The notes: generated from the sequence alone by a model not told the origin. Counted from the first letter of the stretch, positions 1-4,887 are shown. The stretch: 5,465 bases of DNA from an uncultured Clostridia bacterium (GCA_947178045.1 CAMWWR010000152.1:1-5465), one strand, 5' to 3'. Made by a program: numbers and translations.

Positions 1-149
1 TTACATGCTTTTATGTCGAATTTTTCGGCGCGGATTATTGCGGAGCGACCCGGTTTTGTGCTCCCGTAATATAAGACAGAAAAAGCGGGGGAATCCAACC
101 GGCTTCGCGGTAATTTTTGAAAAATATCTGTTTTTTATACAAATATATA

Positions 150-172
150 GGTGGCGATTAATTATCGTCACC
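150..172. repeat. Hairpin, 9-bp stem, 5-nt loop
   Basis: GGTGGCGAT (150-158) pairs with ATCGTCACC (164-172) around the loop TAATT. The stem has one G-T wobble. No T-tract follows, so it is not an obvious terminator. It is the first of a run of hairpins up to 273. Confidence 0.6.
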
Positions 173-173
173 C

Positions 174-222
174 GCGCCGAGCACAAGTCGCTTGCGACAT
201 CTACCGATTTGTGCGAGTGCGC
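174..222. repeat. Compound stem-loop with nested hairpin
   Basis: The outer arms GCGC (174-177 and 219-222) enclose a short internal loop. A second stem follows, GCACAA (181-186) with TTGTGC (209-214). Inside it, AGTCGC TT GCGAC (186-198) forms a small hairpin. The nesting looks more like an RNA fold or a palindromic intergenic repeat than chance, but I recognise no family. Confidence 0.45.
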
Positions 223-236
223 ATCCCCCGGAGGGT

Positions 237-273
237 CTATATATCTGGCAATTATTTAATGCCAGATATATAG
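237..273. repeat. Perfect 14-bp inverted repeat, 9-nt loop
   Basis: CTATATATCTGGCA (237-250) is the exact reverse complement of TGCCAGATATATAG (260-273), separated by the AT-only loop 251-259. Symmetry stops at the next outer pair (T236/T274). No T-tract follows. It lies about 45 bp upstream of the candidate -35 of the alarmone-synthetase fusion gene. It could be an operator, part of a structured RNA, or the end of a small palindromic element; the sequence alone does not decide. Confidence 0.8.
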
Positions 274-318
274 TATAGCACGAACAGAGAGAAGGCAGCC
301 GAATTTCGAAAAACACGG

Positions 319-347
319 TAGAAAAAAGGCGGGGAATGTGGTAAAAT
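319..347 (+). promoter_or_regulatory. Candidate sigma-A promoter with extended -10
   Basis: The -35 box TAGAAA (319-324; 4 of 6 consensus bases) and the -10 box TAAAAT (342-347; 5 of 6) are 17 nt apart. A TG at 339-340 one base before the -10 gives an extended -10. Transcription would start near 354, giving a leader of about 70 nt that begins almost at the hairpin 359-395. Confidence 0.5.
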
Positions 348-358
348 TGCATTTATGG

Positions 359-395
359 AGAACAGCGATCAGGAACTTGCTTTTCCCGCTGTTCT
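359..395 (+). promoter_or_regulatory. Leader hairpin before the REC-alarmone synthetase gene
   Basis: AGAACAGCG (359-367) pairs perfectly with CGCTGTTCT (387-395). After a four-base bulge (368-371) the stem continues as GGAA (372-375) with TTCC (383-386), closing a 7-nt loop. The hairpin ends five bases before the Shine-Dalgarno sequence at 401-408. Only a poor T-run follows, so an RNA leader element affecting translation or stability is likelier than a terminator. It could also be the weak terminator of an unseen upstream unit. Confidence 0.55.
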
Positions 396-400
396 TTACG

Positions 401-442
401 GGAAGGAGTAAGATGAGGTTCGTATGCAAAGGATATTGGTAG
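401..442 (+). promoter_or_regulatory. Strong ribosome site serving a 9-codon micro-ORF over the CDS start
   Basis: GGAAGGAG (401-408) lies only 4 nt from an ATG at 413, but 15 nt from the ATG at 424 that opens the receiver domain. The ATG at 413 is in another frame and reads nine sense codons (MRFVCKGYW) to TAG at 440-442, overlapping the real gene. The ATG at 424 has its own weaker GAGG at 415-418, 5 nt away. The real start could therefore depend on GAGG or on ribosomes first loading at 413. The signals are visible; the regulatory reading is inference. Confidence 0.4.
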
Positions 443-1494
443 TGGACGACACAGAGGTGAACCGCGAGCTGTTGCATGGTATGCTGAAGGATGATTATAT
501 TGTTGAGCTGGCGGAGGATGGCGAGCAGGCAGTGCAGAAGCTGCAGCAATATCAGGGAGAGAGCATGGCGCTTCTTCTGGATTTGCAGCTGCCGAAGCTG
601 GACGGCTTTGGGGTTCTTGAGGAAATGCGGGAAAACGGGTGGCTCGGGAAAATCCCCGTGCTCGTTATAAGCGGTGAGCAGGCGGCCGAGGTGGAGAATC
701 GGTGCTTTGAGCTCGGGGTTTCCGACTTTATCCGCAAGCCGTTCGAGGTGTCCATCGTTAAGAACAGGGTAAAAAAGACACTGGAGCTGTTCACCTGCAA
801 AAACCAGCTTGAGGCGAAGGTGGAGAGACAGACCGAACGGCTGAGAAGGCAGCACCGGCTCATTCAGCTGCAGGCCGAGAAGCTGAAGGAGACAAGGCCC
901 TTTAATGAGCTGATGATGCAGTACCGGAGCGCGATCATGGAGGTTGAGGCGAAGCTGCGCATTCTGAACGACGAATTTTCGCTGGAATATAACCGGAATC
1001 CCTTTGAATCGATCAAGAGCAGGCTGAAATCGCCGGAGAGCATCTATGAGAAGCTGACGCGGAAGGGAGTTCCCGTCACCGTGAACAATATAAGGGAAAA
1101 TCTGGCCGATGTAGCCGGGGTGCGGGTAATCTGTTCGTTTCCGGATGATATTTACCGGCTCGCGGAGCTTTTCATCCGCCAGGATGATATCATTTTGCTG
1201 AAGCGGAAGGATTATATAAAAATTCCGAAAAACAATGGCTACCGGCGCCTGCATATTATCATCGAGGTGCCGATTTATCTCTCCTCCGAGAAGATTTACC
1301 GGAAGGTGGAGGTGCAGATACGCACGATCGCCATGGATTTCTGGGCGAGCCTGGAGTACAAGCTGAAATATAAAAAGGATGTGGAGAATGCGGAGGAGAT
1401 CGTGAAAAGGCTGAAGACCTGCGCGGATTCCATCGAGCTGCTGGACTACCAGATGCAGGAAATACGCAACGAGATTGACCGGACGAGGCCGTGA
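424..1494 (+). CDS. Response-regulator receiver fused to RelQ-like (p)ppGpp synthetase
   Basis: The 356-aa product is predicted to make guanosine alarmones by transferring pyrophosphate from ATP to GDP or GTP, under phosphorelay control. Residues 1-120 are a full receiver domain: acidic pair D8/D9, phosphoacceptor D53 (LLLDLQLPKLDG), S83 and K105 of the KPF motif. Residues 121-158 are a charged coiled coil like linkers in HD-GYP response regulators. Residues 165-356 match the RelQ/YjbM/YwaC small-synthetase fold: R200/K202/K210/R213 (nucleotide-binding region), DVAGVR with D229, NGYRRLH with Y273 and H277, and EVQIRT with metal-ligand E296. No HD hydrolase, TGS or ACT domain is present, so it should be synthesis-only. 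The catalytic motifs look intact. No histidine kinase lies nearby. The start at 424 is chosen because the receiver domain begins there. Domain calls are confident; phosphorylation control is inferred. Confidence 0.93.
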   Translation: MQRILVVDDTEVNRELLHGMLKDDYIVELAEDGEQAVQKLQQYQGESMALLLDLQLPKLDGFGVLEEMRENGWLGKIPVLVISGEQAAEVENRCFELGVSDFIRKPFEVSIVKNRVKKTLELFTCKNQLEAKVERQTERLRRQHRLIQLQAEKLKETRPFNELMMQYRSAIMEVEAKLRILNDEFSLEYNRNPFESIKSRLKSPESIYEKLTRKGVPVTVNNIRENLADVAGVRVICSFPDDIYRLAELFIRQDDIILLKRKDYIKIPKNNGYRRLHIIIEVPIYLSSEKIYRKVEVQIRTIAMDFWASLEYKLKYKKDVENAEEIVKRLKTCADSIELLDYQMQEIRNEIDRTRP

Positions 1495-1542
1495 GAGCGC
1501 GGGGGAACAGAAGGCTGAACGGTACAAAAAGTCGGGTTTTCG

Positions 1543-1571
1543 TTGACACACCTGTTTTTGTGCGGTATAAT
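1543..1571 (+). promoter_or_regulatory. Perfect consensus sigma-A promoter
   Basis: TTGACA (1543-1548) and TATAAT (1566-1571) match the housekeeping consensus at all 12 positions with a 17-nt spacer. Transcription should start near 1578, giving a leader of about 30 nt to the ATG at 1609. A 7-bp inverted repeat, ACAAAAA (1524-1530) with TTTTTGT (1555-1561), flanks the -35 box and might be an operator, though such AT-rich arms are weak evidence. The promoter implies strong expression of the downstream pair, independent of the upstream gene. Confidence 0.95.
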
Positions 1572-1608
1572 CAAAAAGCATAATATTAACAAAGGAGGGA
1601 AATTGAAC

Positions 1609-2250
1609 ATGGCACTTCTTGATATGCTGGCTGGTGAGCTGCTCGGTCCGAAGTCGGTCGGAGAGCTCAGCAAAAGCACGGGTGCGAGTGGTGAACAGGT
1701 CAAACAGGTTGTGACAAAGGCGCTTCCGCTGCTTATTTCGGGGATGTATCAGAACTCTTCAACGGATGAGGGCGCACAGTCTCTTGAAAAGGCTTTGGAT
1801 AATCACGCTCCGAACGCGGAGAAGAGCACATCCGCAATGCTGAGCAAGGCGGACGTAAAGGACGGAAAAAAGATTGTGAAGCATGTGCTGGGCGACAGTG
1901 AGAAGGAAGTCAAGAAAGAACTCTCCAAGTCCACCGGACTGACTCAGACTCAGGTTTCTTCGATGCTCGGCCAGCTTGCGCCGGTGGTACTGTCCCTTGT
2001 GGGCAACTATAAGAAAGAAGAAAAGAGCGGGGAAAAGGCGGGTTCCTTCAACCTGATCAGTGTTTTGGGATCTGCGCTGCTGGGGAAAGATTACCAGCAG
2101 GTTCAGCCGGAGAAGCAGGAGGGGCTGAATCTGATGAGCCTTGCCAGCTCGCTGCTGGGCGGTTCGTCCCAGGAAAATGAAAAAGAAAAAGAGAAAGAGC
2201 AGGGCGGCGGCATAAATTTAAGCGGCCTGCTGATGAACCTGCTGAAATAA
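1609..2250 (+). CDS. DUF937 domain protein (YidB-like)
   Basis: The product is 213 aa and soluble, with no signal peptide. Residues 1-45 (LLDMLAGELLG, then STGASGEQVKQVV and ALPLLISGM) and about 80-135 (KHVLG, STGLTQTQVSSMLGQLAPVV) are the two related helical modules typical of DUF937 proteins. A glycine/leucine-rich tail with two 'NLxSxxSxLLG'-like segments follows, interrupted by a Lys/Glu run (ENEKEKEKEQ) near residues 187-196. The molecular function of the family is unknown and I do not assign one. The start at 1609 has AGGAGG at 1593-1598, 10 nt upstream. An in-frame TTG at 1543 that would lengthen the protein is the -35 box itself, upstream of the transcript, so it is excluded. The gene is first in an operon with the membrane protein that starts 21 nt after its stop. 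Confidence 0.85.
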   Translation: MALLDMLAGELLGPKSVGELSKSTGASGEQVKQVVTKALPLLISGMYQNSSTDEGAQSLEKALDNHAPNAEKSTSAMLSKADVKDGKKIVKHVLGDSEKEVKKELSKSTGLTQTQVSSMLGQLAPVVLSLVGNYKKEEKSGEKAGSFNLISVLGSALLGKDYQQVQPEKQEGLNLMSLASSLLGGSSQENEKEKEKEQGGGINLSGLLMNLLK

Positions 2251-2271
2251 AAATTGAGGAGGAAATCCAAC

Positions 2272-3006
2272 ATGGCGGAACAAAAGCAACCAGGAAAGAA
2301 GCGTACTATTGTCAAGGCGGAAGGCGCTGCCGGGACAAAACCAACAATCCAGAAAGCGCCTGAGACGGGGAATGCCACCGGACTGCGCATCGGAGCGATC
2401 GCGTTATGGGTGGTGGCAGTTGTGCTGGAGATTCTTGCCGTACTGACTCTTACCGGCAACATCTCAATGAGCTTTTTGCCTATGAGCTCGCTGACGCAGA
2501 TCATTGTCATGCTTGTACTTGATCTGGTTTGCGTAATTATCGGCTCACAGCTCTGGAAGAAATCGAATCATATTGATCCGGCGTCGGAAAAGAACAAGGT
2601 CAAATTCTGGCTGTGGAATAACATGGGCGTTATTGCCTGCGTCATTGCGTTTGTTCCGTTTGTTATTCTGGCTCTCACGAACAAGGATGCGGACGCAAAG
2701 ACAAAGAAGATCGCGTCGATCGTGGCGATCATTGCGCTGCTTATCGGCGGAGTCGCTTCTTACGATTTCAACCCGATCTCCGAGGAGCAGAAGGCGGAGG
2801 CGATGGCCGAACTCGGTGATACGACGGTGTACTGGACGCCGTTCGGCAAAGTGTACCACACCGATGTTGAATGCCACGCGATGAACCGGACGGATACGAT
2901 CACGGAAGGAACCGTAGAGCAGGCCATTGCGGCAAACCGCACGCGTCTTTGCAAATACTGCGAGACCCGCGACGCGGAGGAGCCTGGAAATCCAGAGGCT
3001 GAATAA
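2272..3006 (+). CDS. Four-helix membrane protein with C-terminal Cys motif
   Basis: The product is 244 aa. A polar, Lys-rich N-terminus (1-37) precedes hydrophobic segments at about 39-61, 74-91, 116-136 and 148-163. A soluble C-terminal domain (165-244) follows. It contains VYWTPFGKVYH, then C201-H202, a 'EGTVEQAIA' stretch and CKYC (C227, C230). Together with H196 or H202 these residues could bind a metal ion. The arrangement 'VYxTxxGxxYHxxxxC...R..CKxC' recurs at the ends of various Firmicutes surface or membrane proteins, but I cannot name a function. Four helices would put both termini in the cytoplasm; however, the 137-147 loop is lysine-rich, so the topology is uncertain. The start at 2272 has GAGGAGG at 2256-2262, 9 nt upstream; an in-frame TTG at 2254 lies before that site and is rejected. 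It is co-transcribed with the DUF937 gene. Confidence 0.8.
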   Translation: MAEQKQPGKKRTIVKAEGAAGTKPTIQKAPETGNATGLRIGAIALWVVAVVLEILAVLTLTGNISMSFLPMSSLTQIIVMLVLDLVCVIIGSQLWKKSNHIDPASEKNKVKFWLWNNMGVIACVIAFVPFVILALTNKDADAKTKKIASIVAIIALLIGGVASYDFNPISEEQKAEAMAELGDTTVYWTPFGKVYHTDVECHAMNRTDTITEGTVEQAIAANRTRLCKYCETRDAEEPGNPEAE

Positions 3007-3025
3007 ATTTGTACATAACGGTGAT

Positions 3026-3058
3026 TTTGGCGTGCCGTCTCTGTGGCGGCGCGCCAAA
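3026..3058. repeat. 12-bp GC-rich hairpin without T-tract
   Basis: TTTGGCGTGCCG (3026-3037) pairs with CGGCGCGCCAAA (3047-3058) with one T-G wobble and a 9-nt loop. It begins 19 nt after the membrane-protein stop codon. Neither strand shows a T-tract after the stem, so it is not a canonical intrinsic terminator; it may protect the 3' end of the mRNA or be a processed remnant. Confidence 0.7.
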
Positions 3059-3117
3059 GCATCCTGGCATGCGGCGGGAACCGCGTTATAGCAGGAAAAA
3101 CGGACAGAGGAATCATA

Positions 3118-3171
3118 ATGCTGTATATCAACGGAAACCAGAACAGGGACGACGATAGACAGCGCATGTAA
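3118..3171 (+). CDS. Possible 17-aa micro-ORF, function unknown
   Basis: ATG at 3118 opens 17 sense codons (MLYINGNQNRDDDRQRM) ending in TAA at 3169-3171. AGAGGA at 3106-3111 lies 6 nt upstream, a good Shine-Dalgarno sequence and spacing. The last codons and the stop fall in and just after the left arm (3161-3168) of the terminator hairpin that follows, so a terminating ribosome would cover that arm. The peptide is hydrophilic, with a DDD core flanked by arginines, and has no membrane segment. It resembles nothing I know. It may be a leader-type or small protein, a remnant, or chance. Confidence 0.3.
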   Translation: MLYINGNQNRDDDRQRM

Positions 3172-3204
3172 CTGTGAAGAGATACACAGGTGCATGCGCT
3201 TTTT
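3161..3204 (+). terminator. Hairpin with short T-tract (probable terminator)
   Basis: AGCGCATG (3161-3168) pairs with CATGCGCT (3193-3200), and inside it CTGTG (3172-3176) pairs with CACAG (3185-3189). The tract TTTTT (3200-3204) follows directly. The stem is interrupted by a small internal loop, so it is weaker than the next terminator. Its right half also pairs with 3209-3219, giving a competing fold. Confidence 0.6.
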
Positions 3205-3230
3205 GTGCTGTACCTGTGTGGCAGAATCCG

Positions 3231-3267
3231 AACCACACTTGTATGAAAATACCGGTGTGGTTTTTTT
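3231..3267 (+). terminator. Strong rho-independent terminator
   Basis: AACCACAC (3231-3238) pairs with GTGTGGTT (3255-3262). The stem continues past a 2x2 internal loop as GTAT (3241-3244) with ATAC (3249-3252), capped by a GAAA tetraloop. Seven T residues (3261-3267) follow. It closes the transcription unit of the DUF937/membrane-protein operon and separates it from aspS. Confidence 0.92.
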
Positions 3268-3456
3268 GCGCGCCCGGCGCGGATAAGCGGGGAAAATAAT
3301 TGTCCGGATGCCCCGGATGTGGACAGAGAGCCCCGGCTGTTCAGGCGGACTCTGATGGAAGGGTGGTGATCGAATGGAACACAGAGACGGTGTTCATCCT
3401 GATAGAAGGATCAAAAGAAGGCTTGTCAAAATACAATAACAGGATCGGAGGCAATA
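3268..3456 (+). other. Leader region of aspS, no recognised riboswitch
   Basis: This 189-nt gap separates the terminator from aspS. It contains a tandem 7-bp direct repeat CCGGATG (3304-3310 and 3313-3319), a 5-bp hairpin ATCCT/AGGAT (3396-3400 and 3407-3411), and CAGAG/CTCTG arms (3324-3328 and 3350-3354). I find no clear -35/-10 pair, although aspS must have a promoter after the strong terminator unless it relies on read-through. The partial motif AGGGTGG at 3359-3365 is not followed by the rest of the T-box sequence. Confidence 0.5.
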
Positions 3457-4782
3457 ATGGAACAGATACATTATATAGAAGCGGCGGCAGGCCGTGTGCA
3501 GCAGGAATTTCAGAGCCTGGCCGGGCAGATGGTGAGCCTGCACGGGGCGGTGAGCAAAATCAGGAAAATGAGCGGCTTTGCATTCGTCCTGCTTCGGACG
3601 GCGGAGAGGACGGAGCAGTGCGTATGGGAGGAGGGCGTTTCGGGCTTTCCTCTCGAGCTGCTGTGCGAGGAGGCATGCGTTGAGGCGGAGGCCGTCGTGA
3701 GGGCGGAGCCCCGGGCGAAGGCCGGATATGAGCTCTGTCTGAAGAGCGTGCGGGTGCTTTCCGCGCCGGCGCAGGAGCTGCCGTTTGCGGTCGGCAATAA
3801 GGAGATCAACACCTCCTTTGAAAAGATGCTTGACTACCGGCCGCTCGTTCTGCGCAGCGAGAAGGAGAGGGCGATTTTTCGGCTGCAGGCCTGTCTGTGC
3901 CGTGCGTTCCGGGAGTATCTGGAGCAGCAGGGCTTTACCGAGGCGCACACGCCGAAGCTTGTCTCGGAGGGGGCGGAGGGAGGAGCCAATATTTTCCGGC
4001 TCGACTACTTCGGACGTCAGGCCTATCTGGCACAGAGCCCGCAATTCTATAAGCAGATACTGACGGGCGTGTTTGAGCGGGTCTATGAGATCGGGCCGGT
4101 ATTCCGCGCCGAGAAGCACGACACCTCGAGGCATCTGAACGAGTATACCGGCGTGGATTTTGAGATGGGATATATTTCCGGTTTTGAGGAAATCATGGAG
4201 ATGGAGACGGGAATGCTGCGATTTGCGATGGAATATCTGGAGCAACACGCCGGGAGAGAGCTGGCCCTGAGAAATGTCCGGCTGCCGGAGGTGGGCCGCA
4301 TTCCGGCCGTGCGGTTCCATGAGGCAAAGGAGCTCATTGCGGCAAAATATCACCGGGAGATCGCGGACTATGAGGACTTTGAACCGGAGGAGGAACGGCT
4401 GCTCGGCGAGCTGATCCGCCGGGAGACGGGCTCGGAATTTGTGTTCGTCACGCATTATCCGTCCTCGAAGAGGCCGTTTTACGCGATGGAAACGCCGGGA
4501 AATCCGGAGGTGACCGAGAGCTTTGACCTGCTTTTCCGCGGTCTTGAGGTGACGACGGGCGGACAGCGGATTCACGATTACGCACAGCAGGTCGAAAAGA
4601 TGAAGCGCCGCGGCATGGATCCGGAGAGCTTCGGCTCTTACCTGATGCTGCACAAGTACGGCGCGCCGCCGCACGGGGGCCTCGGCCTGGGGCTTGAGCG
4701 TTTTACCGCGCGCCTGCTCGAGCTGGAAAATGTGCGGCAGGCCGCGCTGTTTCCGAGAGATATTCACCGACTTACCCCGTAG
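3457..4782 (+). CDS. aspS: Aspartyl-tRNA synthetase, archaeal/eukaryotic type (Asp-tRNA(Asp/Asn))
   Basis: The 441-aa cytoplasmic class II synthetase attaches aspartate to tRNA. The short length, with no bacterial insertion domain, and the motifs place it in the archaeal-type group often annotated 'aspartate--tRNA(Asn) ligase'. In bacteria such enzymes commonly also charge tRNA(Asn), for later amidation by GatCAB. Residues about 20-105 form the anticodon-binding OB fold (HGAVSKIRKMSGFAFVLL). The catalytic core has motif 1 ending at P166, LAQSPQFYKQ for amino-acid binding (191-200), motif 2 GPVFRAE with R217 then RHLNE (225-229), GGQRIHDY (368-375), and motif 3 GLGLGLERF with R415. All look intact. 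GGAGG at 3447-3451, 5 nt before the ATG, supports the start. At the position where archaeal discriminating enzymes carry Trp, I read Ala31 (from memory alignment), compatible with but not proof of relaxed tRNA choice. Confidence 0.95.
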   Translation: MEQIHYIEAAAGRVQQEFQSLAGQMVSLHGAVSKIRKMSGFAFVLLRTAERTEQCVWEEGVSGFPLELLCEEACVEAEAVVRAEPRAKAGYELCLKSVRVLSAPAQELPFAVGNKEINTSFEKMLDYRPLVLRSEKERAIFRLQACLCRAFREYLEQQGFTEAHTPKLVSEGAEGGANIFRLDYFGRQAYLAQSPQFYKQILTGVFERVYEIGPVFRAEKHDTSRHLNEYTGVDFEMGYISGFEEIMEMETGMLRFAMEYLEQHAGRELALRNVRLPEVGRIPAVRFHEAKELIAAKYHREIADYEDFEPEEERLLGELIRRETGSEFVFVTHYPSSKRPFYAMETPGNPEVTESFDLLFRGLEVTTGGQRIHDYAQQVEKMKRRGMDPESFGSYLMLHKYGAPPHGGLGLGLERFTARLLELENVRQAALFPRDIHRLTP

Positions 4783-4789
4783 GGGGTAA
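4772..4789 (+). repeat. Hairpin around the aspS stop codon
   Basis: TTACCCC (4772-4778) pairs exactly with GGGGTAA (4783-4789). The loop GTAG (4779-4782) contains the TAG stop (4780-4782). With one bulged base the stem can grow by two or three pairs. No T-tract follows on either strand, so it is not a standard terminator. Confidence 0.65.
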
Positions 4790-4887
4790 AGTAATTGGCC
4801 GCTCGTGCCGATATACAGATGAAGAAGTGGATTCTGCGATGAGAGGCTCAGAAGGCATCGGACCGCTTCCGGCTGTTATTGGTGAAC

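Larger units (their letters stand above)
1..423. other. Intergenic region rich in inverted repeats
   Basis: I find no convincing protein-coding gene on either strand. Open frames here are short, lack good ribosome sites and resemble no family I know. The stretch holds four closely spaced hairpins between 150 and 273, a candidate promoter at 319-347 and a leader hairpin at 359-395, listed separately. Positions 1-149 are mixed, with an AT-rich part at 111-149 (T and A runs) in which I see no credible promoter pair. The left neighbour gene lies outside the window. Confidence 0.6.

Noticed and set aside
117..146. Promoter from TTGAAA (117-122) toward the AT-rich stretch at 136-149
   Set aside because: The candidate -10 boxes (TATACA, AAATAT, TATATA) either lie at the wrong distance or match too poorly.
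1..259. Small ORFs on both strands in the first 260 bases
   Set aside because: They cross the hairpin cluster and have no ribosome sites, family resemblance or gene-like composition.
256..1581. Long minus-strand ORF of 441 codons opposite the alarmone synthetase
   Set aside because: It is antisense to a gene with clear conserved motifs, has no family resemblance, and such frames are common opposite GC-rich genes.
1543..1608. N-terminal extension of the DUF937 protein from the TTG at 1543
   Set aside because: That TTG is the first half of the -35 box TTGACA; the extension lies upstream of the predicted transcription start, and the ATG at 1609 has its own AGGAGG.
2254..2271. N-terminal extension of the membrane protein from the TTG at 2254
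   Set aside because: The Shine-Dalgarno GAGGAGG (2256-2262) lies inside it and is correctly spaced for the ATG at 2272.
3357..3400. T-box riboswitch for aspS
   Set aside because: Only AGGGTGG (3359-3365) matches; the ACCGCG half is missing and no following terminator or Stem I motifs are seen.
3300..3683. ORF beginning with a CPGC motif in the aspS leader
   Set aside because: It starts at a TTG with only a weak GGGG site directly after a stop, runs about 225 bases into aspS in another frame, and its second half is plainly an out-of-frame reading of aspS. The CPGC motif comes from the CCGGATG direct repeat.
3394..4767. Long minus-strand ORF of 457 codons opposite aspS
   Set aside because: It mirrors the codon bias of aspS and has no recognisable domain.
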